Positions 17,301-25,250 of a stretch of 64,000 bases of DNA are shown here, piece after piece. The notes below the pieces were generated by a model. The model worked only from the letters and a program-made list of their open reading frames with translations. It was not told where the DNA came from and searched no databases. The number at the start of each line of letters is the position of its first letter. The first letter of the stretch is position 1. The stretch is from Sulfuriferula sp. (GTDB lineage: Bacteria > Pseudomonadota > Gammaproteobacteria > Burkholderiales > Sulfuriferulaceae), in contig JARLJL010000015.1 in NCBI GenBank assembly GCA_031291235.1, positions 124,001-188,000 of the forward strand, in the 5' to 3' direction. Both the position numbers and the translations under genes were made by a program.

Positions 17301-18636
17301 CGCGGGTCAGTACGGAGCGGTGAATTCCAAACCGATCACGGCTGATGCGAAGAAGTTGAAAGCGGCAGTGATGGCGGGCTTGAAACAAGCTGGCATTACG
17401 TCGCCTGCGGAAATCGCGATGTTCTTGGCTCAGATGGATGTGGAGTCGGGAGGCTTCACTACCTTGAGCGAAAACCTGAACTACTCGCCGAGCCGGTTGT
17501 ATTCGGTGTTCCCGAAGTACTTCAACAGTGCGTCGGATGCTCAGCAAGTCGCAGCAGGCGGTGCCAAGGCTATTGCCAATCGCGTGTACGGCAAGCGTAT
17601 GGGTAACGTTGGACCTGACGATGGCTACAACTATCGTGGGCGAGGCATTATCCAGTTGACAGGTAAAGCGAACTACGAGAAGTACGGCAAGATGATTGGG
17701 GTGGATCTGGTGAATAAGCCCGATCTGGCAGCTGACCCTGATACTGCGGTGAAGATCGCAATTGCCTACTGGAAGGACCACAAAGCATCGGGTCCGGCTC
17801 AGCAAGGTGATGTACGGACTGTGACTGAAGCCATCAACGGCGGAACGAATGGTCTGGCTGATCGTGCTGCGAAGTTCAAGCAATATCTGTCACAAGCCAA
17901 CAATGGTCAGTTGGCTGCGCAAGCAGGCGGTGATGAACTGGTCAAGGGTGGAGCAGGAGCACCTACGATTGGCGCAGCGGGTACAGCCGCAGCAGCCCCG
18001 GCAGGAAACCGGGGCACGGTTGGTGGTGTGGCAGCAGGCGCGACATCAACGGCAGCCCCGACCACAACGGCCGCTGGTACGCCGACTGTGGGTGCACCGA
18101 TGGGCTTTGGTGGAAGTTCACCGACTCCGGCAGCGGATGGTTCCGCCCCGACGCCCGCGAAGACCGTGTTCGACAACATGGGCGGTGCAGGTAAGCCAGC
18201 AGCACCGGCAGCCCCTGCTCCGTCCCAGACGTCGACCCGCACTCCTGCGAAGGCAAGCGATCCGTTCGCCATGCCGGCTCTGCCGCCTTCAGCGGCGCAA
18301 GGTACTGGTTTCCCGACCAGCCCGACAAGAGCAGCAGACCAGGTCGCAACACAACGTGCGCAGGCAGCCTCACAAGCCGCTACAGCCGTTCCTGACGGCG
18401 GATTGGCAGCCCAGTCGCTCTCAGTCCAGAAGGACATGCTGGTGGCCCTCCAGACGCTTGTGAAGTACGCAGGCCAAGGTGGACAGCCAGGCGGTCGGGG
18501 TGCGATGCCAGTAGCATCAGGTGTCAACGATCCGTCCAGCATGCAGACGACGGTTGCTGGTCGTAAAGCTGCAAGTTCACAAACCGGAGCGATGCCTCGT
18601 CCGATGATCTCCATGGACAAGCCGAGTTTCGCGTAA
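11362..18636 (+). CDS. Giant tail protein with C-terminal GH19-type peptidoglycan hydrolase (phiKZ gp181-like)
   Basis: A 2424-residue protein, probably in the tail interior, that would set tail length and/or cut the cell wall during injection. The first ~1400 residues are mainly charged helices and coiled coil, with a basic glycine-lysine-rich stretch before a hydrophobic Ala/Gly-rich segment at about 1465-1510. Residues ~2000-2180 resemble a GH19 chitinase/lysin: MDVESGGFTTLSENLNYS, then YNYRGRGIIQLTGKANY near 2086; the Glu of VESGG and of LSEN are candidate catalytic acids. The last ~240 residues are Ala/Pro/Thr low-complexity. phiKZ gp181 is similar in size (2237 aa), in its muralytic domain and in lying beside polymerase genes. 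Late expression is expected. Confidence 0.8.
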   Translation: MAKSTKFESGNDFDFDDNFGDIPDFAEPKEKGQNKRIPMLSLGKSALKGAVGDSGLTDESFLRRTIRSVLPSGYGSALDIADEASSTLRSLYNDSYKELRPLLNDMKRVTARMQEPLDKYLPKSISKRLDEWSKSIDQATAGGPSEEDQRDAMINASIAETLKHQVVQDAKREQRDDARGKIREQIDQIRHKDSVGQLNQIRLATAQLAAYQNNVTSQYHRKSLELQYRTLFTLRDIAIEQKRMSEVTTDAYTKIVKNTGLPDYVKLSDSDRLGQATRNRFGKLFDSGIVAARKEFVQQFGKQFKDVMMDRVRNFASGAGMALQGADSAADVYQMTQGMEGMGMEGMSPQELLAEMGGGMVAQHYGKKAVNAVRKRLPTTGPIAAYLKKGRRLGNKIGYNVGNLQTNAKNWGEGYDAMPGFLGKILPSFLQEMIRDAVNRVPGYDRNLQKDRLQDMQGPAIWSRQSAKTLNEVIPGYLARILREQQMLRTGSDNIELLRFDYSAGKFAKTSELKKRTYDQVISKSNSQGLNQDVEKLLQEIDPQGKLSKEARSELRKQLVRDTVRNQAGVAERYMDSTHVSPEIADHFQSRYGAKADPEGDAKNRYSNQHRALGGNVSLARSMMQDQVNAGLAGMLEDMGLLDQHGNMALEKIFDYHLDYQEMPDSSKVMPGAKGGLRRASRKRGEQLGRGAGGQRGAGIRHTNITNNHAPAVVQPHTFEQTPQTQNFTAVIDAIKANNNLTLMEKVSETLIRIEKEIQAGVVMYNAGNLEASRLGPDGKPFLDRSLRQHWHHAKDSASSFGKKALDWWNEPGYGTQLWNNKGKIWADTKKKVGDFWQGAKDKYSDMKEVYIDGELTPRLTAWGLKAGMYYDSADVATRKAIKKISDIKGPVFDAAGVEIINATDAAKMFVRTTANKWIRVTGTWIKDNAKKLWGAATGGYKAAIDYGKELFKKGQAYVDAQDVYSKSDTKNPKLRASIMRARGYRSKAHPEKVILSPADIDGPVLDLEGNTPLTADDIAAGLVDAHGRELVSGKLRLIQLGHDTVHMAFQKVKNGFNMAKDFLSGKWQGFANWFKIDGIAFSGGKTIIERLTEIRDLLEERLPNRKKKVLGDVDGDGIREGSYEDEKKKGKLHEAVGTSAEEAVKTAKDMAERMGKKGQSLYGAVGGAAMGLFNRFKNRKKKGEGEEGEGEAGKSTLDKVIDYGGDAATLLSLIPGGKLARKGWGAAKGAFGLGKKGLQAGAEALKAAEIGRKTGTGFVAAREALKASKGMKLAEEAEEIMHAAQAAGLSAQEAEALAADAVKGGKAAEKIGLGKSVRKGLLSGLKGGFGMAKKGLGAAYEMNQAGNLKTGKLAGQGLRLAGRGLWEGGKLAGKGILGIGKFGAKTALPWAAKDVAKNAMKLGRGGMGLMKMGGGLGLGIGLDVASHYANATGHETIGKGLDYAGDAVTGWGLASTVAGMAGIEGGALGLGGAILGAVGAPVLLGAAALAGGAYAGYKLYKWSKTKNLTDLSKMRYIQYGFAENDDDHWKAVFALEDLLEDRVKASANGKPYIDAKGLKEDDLLEPFDIDKKNKDQLQNWLKWFTLRFKPVFMVNMSALRKVDEKLSLKKVEDLKPNQKKTFITIASWPGGPYKYDTSPFASLDKLPSGDAEVTAYVATITKKVDEQVKKQPESEKAATAAKVGDAAPKTIKEIQAAATVAQGIGAPQGPAPNWQGVADDKGKMGNMGIGASGAMLTMKGTFDATSMGAGDRLDGITSIRLKAYGLTSMDVEKVKALLALENITQKDVKLDSKNVATWSGDMAKLFGAGAPQFGVTIPNTTLGMNWISWYRNRFLPVYLNYLTALSKATNQKDPRSAMTMLKPQDALDVATAIKAASGQAGSVWGVKQMPWPQYEANTDSASTDANFAALKDKAQIQKMAETVSVTKDDKQTWLGKKWQELTTDAQGNKNWLGKASDTVSKAFNFVKDGVAKTTEAAIDAGQYGAVNSKPITADAKKLKAAVMAGLKQAGITSPAEIAMFLAQMDVESGGFTTLSENLNYSPSRLYSVFPKYFNSASDAQQVAAGGAKAIANRVYGKRMGNVGPDDGYNYRGRGIIQLTGKANYEKYGKMIGVDLVNKPDLAADPDTAVKIAIAYWKDHKASGPAQQGDVRTVTEAINGGTNGLADRAAKFKQYLSQANNGQLAAQAGGDELVKGGAGAPTIGAAGTAAAAPAGNRGTVGGVAAGATSTAAPTTTAAGTPTVGAPMGFGGSSPTPAADGSAPTPAKTVFDNMGGAGKPAAPAAPAPSQTSTRTPAKASDPFAMPALPPSAAQGTGFPTSPTRAADQVATQRAQAASQAATAVPDGGLAAQSLSVQKDMLVALQTLVKYAGQGGQPGGRGAMPVASGVNDPSSMQTTVAGRKAASSQTGAMPRPMISMDKPSFA

Positions 18637-18646
18637 TTGTGTGTTA

Positions 18647-18703
18647 GGAAGAGAATGGTTGCTTACACAGAACCACTCTCTTCCGTCCTTTTTCTCTTTA
18701 TGC
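18647..18703 (+). terminator. Terminator followed by TATGC
   Basis: GGAAGAGAATGGTT (18647-18660) pairs with AACCACTCTCTTCC (18671-18684) with one mismatch, followed by the T-rich CCTTTTTCTCTT. TATGC follows at 18699-18703, 13 bases before the next gene's ATG, and may be a late-promoter core. Confidence 0.8.
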
Positions 18704-18716
18704 TGTCGAGGTAACA

Positions 18717-20798
18717 ATGGTAAGTCCGTTTCTGCTAAAGGACTCAAGCTGGATTCGACAATCCTTCGCTGTACCGAATTCCGCCTTGGATGCGTCGGGT
18801 AACCAGAACGACATCACCCGCCGGACGTTTACGACGGCCAGCACCAAATTCACCGACACTTCACTGGGTGGCAACTTTGAAATCAATCCGCCGCCTCAGT
18901 TCACTCACACCGCTGACATCCGGCCTGCTGCGAACCGATTAGCGGGTTCGAAGGGGATGGGTCGCTGGTACAGTGAAAACATCGACGACAACTCACAGCG
19001 CATCTTTGTGCGTCTGGGGGTTCCGCAGTTCAACTCACTCACCACCTTCTTCACCGGCTTCTATAACACGGGTGCCGGTCAGTTGGCACGTACTGGACGT
19101 GGTACCGGGATCTTCTACGCGCTCGGTCGAGCAGCGGGCTTCGTGGTCTCAGTGATTAACTGGTTGCCACTCGCAGTTCACTTACTGGGTGTGGGTTATC
19201 GGTTCTTCCTCGGTAAGCCGTCTTCGAAGTTCTACTACCTGAAGCCGGAAATGCCGATGTACTGGAATGCTGTCCAGACGATCGTGAACAACATTGCGGT
19301 CAACCGAGGCATTGTGCCGCGTTTGGGTTCGGGTAACATGGTGACCGATGCCGCAGGGAACACGACTGACTTGGCGAACGATTACCAGTGGGGCGATGCC
19401 GATCGTGCCAACTTCGCAAAGAATGCACCGGACATCTTTACGTCGGGTGGTGAAGTGAACGTGTACGGCCTGGCTACACGCTCAACCCGTCTGCAACACA
19501 AGTACTACCAAGCCTTGGAGCAAGCGGCTTCGGAAGGCCAACAGGATTTGACCACGGCGTTCACCAGCGTCATGAATCAGACCTACGGCGACAGTCCGCC
19601 TGACTTCGGTGCCTACATGTCGAAATGGGCAGGTAGCGCTGACATCAACGGTAACCTCACACAGAACCCGATTCCGGAAGCCACACCGGGTGCCCTGCAT
19701 GCCAGCACCGATGGTTCAGTTGTTGGGAGCGATTCGTCGGGTGCAGATACGCCTGACTCAGGTGTCGAACAGTTGATCACGTCTGCGACTGCTTCGGATG
19801 GCTTTGGTGCATTCCTTAAAGCAGAAATGGATGACGGTTCGGAATTCGTCTGCTTCCGGGTCAATGCAACCGGCGCGGTAGGTGAGTCGTTCTCGAACTC
19901 CGTAGCTGATTCGGAAATCGCGAACAAGATCAACTCGATGTCCTCTTCCTCACGGTCGACTTCGTTTGACTTGGCTGGCGGTAACATCTTCGGTGACAAT
20001 CCGTTGGGTGCAGCCGCTCAAGGCATTCTGAGTGCTGCGAAGGACGTCGCTTCGGGTGTGATGGATCAGTTGAAGATCTCGGGTCTGGCTGCTTTGGCCG
20101 GTGCAGCGTTTGTGGACATCCCGAAACACTGGGAGAGTTCGTCGGCGTCTCTGAATCGTGCTTCGTACACGATCAATCTGGTGAGCCCGTACGGTAACCC
20201 GATGAGTCAGTTGATGAACATCCACATTCCGTTGGCTTGTCTGTTGGCAATGGTCTTGCCCCTGTCCGCAGGTAAGCAAGCCTACACCTCGCCGTTCATT
20301 CTCGAAATGTACGACAAGGGTCGTTGCCAGACTCGTCTGGGCATGGTAGATCAGATGTCGATCACCCGAGGTACTGGTAACCTCGGTTTCACCAATGAAG
20401 GTCACGTCATGGCGGTCGACGTGTCGTTCTCGATTATCGACCTCTCGTCGATTATGCACATGCCGGTGTCGCAAGGTATTAGCTTTAGTGCGGCAGCCGC
20501 AGGAGCAGCCTTTGGTGCAGCCGTAGGAGGCATTGCAGGTGCAGCAGCGGGCTTCCCGTTGGGCGCACTGGCCGCAGGTGCCTTCGATGAGGACACGGTC
20601 TTCACCGATTACATGGCAGTGCTGGGTGGCATGGGTCTGGCTGATCAGATCTACCCGTGGAAGAAGTACAAGTTGAACTTGACACGTCAGATGGCGAACT
20701 TTAACACCTGGCTGTCGTGGGCACACTTTGCTTCCTTTGCAGGTAACACGCCTCCGGGCCGACTGGTCTCAATGATCTACAAGGGTGTCCAGCATTAA
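18717..20798 (+). CDS. Virion/tail structural protein, 693 aa
   Basis: A 693-residue protein with a hydrophobic segment at about 140-165 (GRAAGFVVSVINWLPLAVHL), a Ser/Ala-rich middle, and a C-terminal Ala/Gly-rich hydrophobic stretch near 580-625 (AAAAGAAFGAAVGGIAGAAA). It follows the giant tail protein on the same strand. Position and composition suggest a tail component, perhaps one that contacts the membrane, like the phiKZ protein next to gp181. No enzymatic motif is seen. It ends at a shared bidirectional terminator. Confidence 0.75.
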   Translation: MVSPFLLKDSSWIRQSFAVPNSALDASGNQNDITRRTFTTASTKFTDTSLGGNFEINPPPQFTHTADIRPAANRLAGSKGMGRWYSENIDDNSQRIFVRLGVPQFNSLTTFFTGFYNTGAGQLARTGRGTGIFYALGRAAGFVVSVINWLPLAVHLLGVGYRFFLGKPSSKFYYLKPEMPMYWNAVQTIVNNIAVNRGIVPRLGSGNMVTDAAGNTTDLANDYQWGDADRANFAKNAPDIFTSGGEVNVYGLATRSTRLQHKYYQALEQAASEGQQDLTTAFTSVMNQTYGDSPPDFGAYMSKWAGSADINGNLTQNPIPEATPGALHASTDGSVVGSDSSGADTPDSGVEQLITSATASDGFGAFLKAEMDDGSEFVCFRVNATGAVGESFSNSVADSEIANKINSMSSSSRSTSFDLAGGNIFGDNPLGAAAQGILSAAKDVASGVMDQLKISGLAALAGAAFVDIPKHWESSSASLNRASYTINLVSPYGNPMSQLMNIHIPLACLLAMVLPLSAGKQAYTSPFILEMYDKGRCQTRLGMVDQMSITRGTGNLGFTNEGHVMAVDVSFSIIDLSSIMHMPVSQGISFSAAAAGAAFGAAVGGIAGAAAGFPLGALAAGAFDEDTVFTDYMAVLGGMGLADQIYPWKKYKLNLTRQMANFNTWLSWAHFASFAGNTPPGRLVSMIYKGVQH

Positions 20799-20836
20799 CG
20801 GCATACAGCCCAGGGGAAACCCTGGGCCAATATGCT
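20799..20836. terminator. Two-layer bidirectional terminator
   Basis: GCCCAGGG (20808-20815) and CCCTGGGC (20820-20827) form the inner hairpin. Outer arms are CGGCATA (20799-20805) and TATGCT (20831-20836). It lies between convergent genes and is nearly identical to the element at 46162-46198. Confidence 0.85.
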
Positions 20837-20840
20837 CTCG

Positions 20841-22076
20841 TTAAGAGATGGTGGTACCTGCCAGCAAGGCTGACTGAACCGAAGACGAATTGACTTGACT
20901 GGCCAAAGAAGCGCCAGGGAAGTTAGCCGCCAACTGATCGGTCACGCTATTGGTCAGGGCACTATACGTTCCGTTTGATTGCGTCGAGGACGTACCGCCT
21001 GTGAACGGTACATTCGGAAAGCTCGCTTGCAGTGCAGCCATCACACTGGTTTGCGGAGTTGCCGTAATCAACGCGTAGTCCTTTTGCGGATCAGTCGGGG
21101 ACAAACGCTTGATGCCGTTATTGATCACCGATGTCAGATCCGAACTCGACCCCATCAAGGCAGACAGATCAGTCGCTGAACTCGAACCACGAGTACAACT
21201 GTTCCAACTCGAATTCACTGAGTTGAACGCATCCATGGTCGAGGTGAAGTTGAACTGATCATTCGCCTGCGCTGTGTTGGTGACGGTACCATTGACCGTG
21301 GAACGGGTATAAGCCGAACTGAACTGCGAGATGACCTGCGGGTTCAGAATCGACAAGCCGCCCATTGGCATCAGACTCGCCATCTGTTTAAGCGAGGCCA
21401 CATCACTGTTAGAGATCACACTCGGCAGTGACAAGCCAGCAGCCTTCGAGATAATCGTAGCGTCATTGATCCCGGCCATAACTGCACCGTACGCACCGGT
21501 AATCCCGTAACCACCTGCTTGCTTGACAATCCCGCCGATGATACTGGCAATGGAGTCCTTGTCGACAATCCCGAACTGCGCCGCACCATTCGTAAACGAA
21601 TTGATGAGGTTACCAACCGAGTTCAAGTTGTTGAAGTTCGTGACGCCGACTTGAGTGGCAATGCCGCCCATTGTGACCGCAATCGGACCGTAGTCTTTCA
21701 AGCCCGAGAGAATGTCGGCCTGCACATCTGGGCCCAAGAACTTGAAGGCCGATGTGATCTGACTGGAACTCGCCAACAGTCGTGTGATCAACGACGTCGG
21801 GTTGCTGATGCTAAATTGCCCGTTCTTGATGCTGGTGACGATCGGCAACAGTGAAGCCAATGCCTTACCACCACGTAGAACGTCAGGGATGCTAATCCCC
21901 AGATTCGACAATTCATCCTTGATCGAGTTGATCACCCCGCCTTGCGCGGTGTAATTATCAACCGTAGCAAGTGAATCAGAAGGACCCGTAAAGAAAGAAG
22001 GTTGCGCCAGAGGCGGTGCACCCGGAACCGTAAAGTTAAACGGATTCGGAATTACTGGGGTCGGGGGTGTTGACAT
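20841..22076 (-). CDS. Probable virion protein, 411 aa, Ser/Thr/Ala-rich
   Basis: I start it at the ATG at 22076 (MSTPPTPVIPNPFNFTVPG); a TTG twelve bases upstream is possible. No clear ribosome site precedes either. The protein has a proline-rich N-terminus followed by helical and Gly/Ser/Thr/Asn-rich sequence with several weakly hydrophobic segments, typical of tail or baseplate structural proteins. No catalytic motif is visible. It is convergent with the 693-aa tail gene and lies directly behind a terminator. Confidence 0.7.
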   Translation of the reverse strand: MSTPPTPVIPNPFNFTVPGAPPLAQPSFFTGPSDSLATVDNYTAQGGVINSIKDELSNLGISIPDVLRGGKALASLLPIVTSIKNGQFSISNPTSLITRLLASSSQITSAFKFLGPDVQADILSGLKDYGPIAVTMGGIATQVGVTNFNNLNSVGNLINSFTNGAAQFGIVDKDSIASIIGGIVKQAGGYGITGAYGAVMAGINDATIISKAAGLSLPSVISNSDVASLKQMASLMPMGGLSILNPQVISQFSSAYTRSTVNGTVTNTAQANDQFNFTSTMDAFNSVNSSWNSCTRGSSSATDLSALMGSSSDLTSVINNGIKRLSPTDPQKDYALITATPQTSVMAALQASFPNVPFTGGTSSTQSNGTYSALTNSVTDQLAANFPGASLASQVNSSSVQSALLAGTTIS

Positions 22077-22097
22077 GATCGAGGACAAAAAAATAAA

Positions 22098-22123
22098 GAG
22101 GGTGCCGTTTTACGGGCACCCTC
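22098..22123 (-). terminator. Rho-independent terminator
   Basis: GAGGGTGCC pairs with GGCACCCTC. On the minus strand it is followed by TTTATTTTTTTGTCC. It follows the NADAR-like gene's stop at 22127. Confidence 0.88.
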
Positions 22124-22126
22124 GGA

Positions 22127-22675
22127 TTACTTGGTAGAACGTCGCGGGACAATGATCCTCTGGTAATCCTCGAAAGGTAGGAGATCCATCTCTTCCCCAT
22201 CCTTAAAGATATCGCGAAGTTCCTCGAAATCCCGAATCAACCATGGTGCGGTTTTCGGGTTGATCAATACGTTCTGCGGGCCCCAGGCATAGTACTGCGT
22301 GAAGGGCAACGTCGACTCGATCAGCAGCGCCTTGATGTCAGGGTTCTGATCAATCTTCGAATAGTTGCCATCCTGAATGATGGCCTGAAAGTGCTGACGG
22401 CGCACAGCCGGAAGAGTCCGACCGTACGTGTAAGCAGCCTTCCCGGACATATGCCGCAGGCGATCGTCGGGCGTTTGAGCCTTGACGAAATGCCAGAAGC
22501 CTTCCATAGAATCGAAGTGCCCGAGGTACTCGTGGATAAAACGGGCTTCGGTGAAGTGGGCCAACTTACGACCCAACTCGGTCCGTGCATCTGGGCCGAT
22601 GTTGATGTGGTCCACCCCATCCTTCTCCGGTGTGTATCGAACGAGTGCGGGGGGTGTATTACTCGTCGTGGTCAT
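22127..22675 (-). CDS. NADAR/YbiA-like protein, 182 aa
   Basis: The ATG at 22675 (MTTTSNTPPALVRY) has GAGG eight bases upstream and overlaps the previous gene by 17 bases; the longer frame has no better site. Residues ~54-155 resemble the NADAR/YbiA family: SMEGFWHFVKAQ (56-67, compare YbiA SEHYFQAQKF), GKAAYTYGRTL, then a helix with KIDQNPDIKALLIESTLPFT and an aromatic patch QYYAWGP. NADAR enzymes cleave N-glycosidic bonds (riboflavin intermediates in YbiA), and some reportedly remove ADP-ribose from guanine in DNA, which would let a phage resist DarT-type defence. The assignment is by eye and moderate; the role is inference. Confidence 0.6.
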   Translation of the reverse strand: MTTTSNTPPALVRYTPEKDGVDHINIGPDARTELGRKLAHFTEARFIHEYLGHFDSMEGFWHFVKAQTPDDRLRHMSGKAAYTYGRTLPAVRRQHFQAIIQDGNYSKIDQNPDIKALLIESTLPFTQYYAWGPQNVLINPKTAPWLIRDFEELRDIFKDGEEMDLLPFEDYQRIIVPRRSTK

Positions 22676-23132
22676 CGCTTGCGTCCTCATCTGCATTGGT
22701 GCCGTCCGTATGAGGGGGGTCTAAAGTGTCCTCGTTGCTGGTGCTATCAGGAACCTGATGCTCTTCAAGCATCATGGAGGTTTCGTGGATTTCTTGCTGG
22801 CCATTCGAGTAGTAAGTTCGGATGGCGATATCGATTTTGACGATCTTGAGAAATCTAAGTCCCTTACAGAATACCTTCCAGGTCATTCGTTCTTGAGCGA
22901 GCGCCATGCCGAGATTGCCTCTGGCACTCGTCATTTCTTTGCGATTGTCTGCCACACCATAGCGTGGGTTTCGCAGGTAGTCCGCCATGAGGGCACCGAA
23001 TCTTTCGGGCCCGACTTTACGTTTCTTCAGAATGGACCGGAATAAACGAGAGAGCGTTCCGTTTTGTCCGTGGGTCTTACTAACCCCCTTGTCCTCAGAC
23101 TGAAGCATTTTAGATAACTTCTTGTTTGCCAT
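22659..23132 (-). CDS. Conserved phage protein, 157 aa, with acidic tail
   Basis: A basic N-terminal half (KKLSKMLQ..., LFRSILKKRKVGPERFG) and the conserved-looking segment NRKEMTSARGNLGMALAQER followed by MTWKVFCKGLRFL, then an extremely acidic tail (DEDASDDHDE). Its 3' end overlaps the NADAR-like gene by 17 bases, so the two are coupled. The ribosome site (AAAGGAAAG) lies beside a small hairpin (CGTCTT/AAGACG). I cannot assign a function; the basic core and acidic tail could suit nucleic-acid or nucleoprotein contacts. Confidence 0.7.
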   Translation of the reverse strand: MANKKLSKMLQSEDKGVSKTHGQNGTLSRLFRSILKKRKVGPERFGALMADYLRNPRYGVADNRKEMTSARGNLGMALAQERMTWKVFCKGLRFLKIVKIDIAIRTYYSNGQQEIHETSMMLEEHQVPDSTSNEDTLDPPHTDGTNADEDASDDHDE

Positions 23133-23206
23133 CTTTCTTTCCTTTCCGTCTTGCCAAGACGAGAAGCGATATTGGTGCTACGCGTTAGGTTTAGAAAACC
23201 GAGATA

Positions 23207-23725
23207 TTAAAGAGCGAACTGGAGATCGAACAGATCTAACAGCGTGTCCTTGTAGCGGACGAAGAAGTGAATCAGGACTCGTTGGTTATGTGCCATCACG
23301 CCGACTTCCTCATCTTCGGCTTGGTTAATCAATTGACAAATGTGACGACCCCGTCGAACCAGTTCAACAAGGCTTTCACGGTTCATGTAAAACTGACCGT
23401 CTTCGGTCACCATGAATTCGGAGAGCGACAACGACAGCGCTTCGAACGAACTCCAGCTACGCTCGATCTTCTGCTCATTCTCCAGTGCCACCTGAATGCC
23501 GCGCAAGGCTTCGTTATACGTCTGAAGCGACTTGAACGGCGTCCTGACCAGATTGGCTTGAAGCTCAGGCGGGCTCAGATGCTTGAAGTCCTTTTCCTTG
23601 ACATGATCAAGGATCTTCTCGCACAACTTCCACATCCGGTCGTACGGCACACCGGATTCGTCCATATGTGTAAGCGTACGCTTGACTGCATGTAAGCGGC
23701 GCTTCCGTATCCATTTGAACAGCAT
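23207..23725 (-). CDS. Uncharacterised phage protein, 172 aa
   Basis: I use the ATG at 23725 (MLFKWIRKRRLHAVKRTL), preceded by GGAGG; the longer frame to 24082 runs through the divergent gene and is a shadow. The protein has a basic N-terminus and is otherwise helical and hydrophilic, without a membrane segment or known motif. It diverges from the 175-aa gene on the plus strand. Confidence 0.72.
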   Translation of the reverse strand: MLFKWIRKRRLHAVKRTLTHMDESGVPYDRMWKLCEKILDHVKEKDFKHLSPPELQANLVRTPFKSLQTYNEALRGIQVALENEQKIERSWSSFEALSLSLSEFMVTEDGQFYMNRESLVELVRRGRHICQLINQAEDEEVGVMAHNQRVLIHFFVRYKDTLLDLFDLQFAL

Positions 23726-23803
23726 TTTTCCTCCATCTAGTAAGAGTATAAGGAAGTACCACAAAAAGATGATATGTAACCAAGTAATTCTTGAGGCCCG
23801 ATC
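23726..23803. promoter_or_regulatory. Divergent spacer with TATG element
   Basis: This 78-base AT-rich spacer holds the ribosome sites of both flanking genes. On the plus strand GATATGTAAC (TATG at 23773-23776) is a possible late-type promoter core 27 bases before the start at 23804. Confidence 0.35.
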
Positions 23804-24331
23804 ATGCGTAACGATTATGACGAAGACGAAGAACTCCACGAAGGCAACTTCGAGGTAGTTCAAGACACCCCGGTAAATACCGAAGAAGAAGTGATCCCCC
23901 CGATTCCTTCTGAAGATCAGATCCACGCGTACGTTCACCACCACCGCGTTAAGCTGGTCAAACATCTGACGGCAAAGAATCAGATGCCGGCTTCCCCCCA
24001 AGAGCAAGTCGTCCTCTTGGCTGCGTTGAAAGATATGGATGGTTCGGCGAATGCCCGCAAGCGTCTGGCAGTTGACGCACAAAATGGGGACATCACGGCA
24101 GGTGCCACGGCCGTTATCGCAAAACTTTTAACGACGATGGGTAATAATGCGAAGGGTAGCGAACCACCACCGATAGTACCTGGCCGTGCGGCTCCTAAAC
24201 TGGGCTTGGACGTGCCTCCCCCAGTACTACTGGATGGCGAAACCGCAACCACCCTTCCACAGCAGTCCTACGCCACCTTCATGTCGACTCACACCCCTGA
24301 TCCGGATGCGTCTCCCAACTCTGGCTCTTAA
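23804..24331 (+). CDS. Acidic protein, 175 aa, with proline-rich C-terminus
   Basis: The first ~45 residues are strongly acidic (NDYDEDEELHEGNFE), the middle (about 50-115) is a small helical segment, and the last 60 residues are Pro/Ser/Thr-rich and probably disordered. The start follows GAGG. It is a monocistronic plus-strand gene between two minus-strand genes, ending at a long hairpin. Function unknown; the composition resembles phage scaffold-like or regulatory proteins, but that is only a suggestion. Confidence 0.65.
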   Translation: MRNDYDEDEELHEGNFEVVQDTPVNTEEEVIPPIPSEDQIHAYVHHHRVKLVKHLTAKNQMPASPQEQVVLLAALKDMDGSANARKRLAVDAQNGDITAGATAVIAKLLTTMGNNAKGSEPPPIVPGRAAPKLGLDVPPPVLLDGETATTLPQQSYATFMSTHTPDPDASPNSGS

Positions 24332-24355
24332 TGAACGGATGTTCTAAGAGCATCG

Positions 24356-24402
24356 CCCTCCTGACCCCTCCTTGCCAGCCGTAGGCAGGAGCGGGTCAGG
24401 GG
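24356..24402. terminator. Long hairpin between convergent genes
   Basis: CCTGACCC and GGGTCAGG, with the inner pair CTCCTTGCC/GGCAGGAG, form a long GC-rich stem between the stops at 24331 and 24412. It is the only convergent terminator here without GGCATA/TATGC arms. Confidence 0.8.
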
Positions 24403-24411
24403 GTGAACTCT

Positions 24412-25191
24412 CTATGTCGTAGCCTGGTTGGACTGAAGGCGTATAGAACTGCTGAAATACGCTGCTGGAAGCATGCGCACCCCTGCGATTGGTGACAGCT
24501 GCATTTCCGTCAACGTAAAAGGATCTGAGGCGTCGATTCTCAACATCTGACGAAGTTCCTCAACCTCTGCTGCGCTCGGGATATTACCGTGGTAAATTCT
24601 GGGAACGTAGACCAAGATTTCAGGGATTCGTAAGGCTTTCATCGCCTCGTATTGAACACCTAACCAAGGGCCTGGGTCGTACATGTACATGGCCCCGTAC
24701 TGCGCTCTACAGTGAGCGGGAGTCAGTAATTCAGGTTTGACGTCTACAATTGAGACGCGAACAAGATTACGCTCAACCGGACTCGGTTCTGCGCCACCGT
24801 GTAGCCGAAAGTCCATCACCCTAACAAGTTCCTCTTTCTCATCTTCAGAAAAGGAATAGGGAAAAATGTTGACGTGGACATCAATCCAATCATGCGTGGG
24901 TTGAGTCATCGCCTGATGCTTCAGTTGCTTTAGTAGTCCCCGAATATGCTGGTCAATCAGATTCGTGAGGACGGAGTTGTGCAGCGTTGCTGAGTCGCGG
25001 TCACGATAGAGATTCTTGTACTGAATCGTGCCGACTTTTTCGAATACATCACATTCGCGTTCAAAGTACTTATCGGAGAGAAGGAGTTCTCTGGCGGCCA
25101 CTTCAGAGATTAACCCAACTGTTCCTAGGCGAGTATCGAGGAGGCAATCAAGCTCGATGTAAATTCCCTCGCCCTTATTAGCATGAGCCAT
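24412..25191 (-). CDS. Uncharacterised phage protein, 259 aa
   Basis: A mixed alpha/beta soluble protein (MAHANKGEGIYIELDCLLDT...) with no signal peptide, membrane segment or recognised catalytic motif. It is preceded by a 147-base spacer carrying an unexpected plus-strand hairpin and T-run. It is convergent with the 175-aa acidic protein. I do not recognise it. Confidence 0.7.
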   Translation of the reverse strand: MAHANKGEGIYIELDCLLDTRLGTVGLISEVAARELLLSDKYFERECDVFEKVGTIQYKNLYRDRDSATLHNSVLTNLIDQHIRGLLKQLKHQAMTQPTHDWIDVHVNIFPYSFSEDEKEELVRVMDFRLHGGAEPSPVERNLVRVSIVDVKPELLTPAHCRAQYGAMYMYDPGPWLGVQYEAMKALRIPEILVYVPRIYHGNIPSAAEVEELRQMLRIDASDPFTLTEMQLSPIAGVRMLPAAYFSSSIRLQSNQATT

Positions 25192-25250
25192 GGCTCACAC
25201 CCCCGGTCATTATCAAGTTAATCATTGCGTTCCAAATATTGCTTGTTGCT

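Noticed and set aside
23726-24082. Long N-terminal extension of the 172-aa protein
   Set aside because: It would overlap the divergent 175-aa gene; the internal ATG at 23725 has a strong GGAGG.
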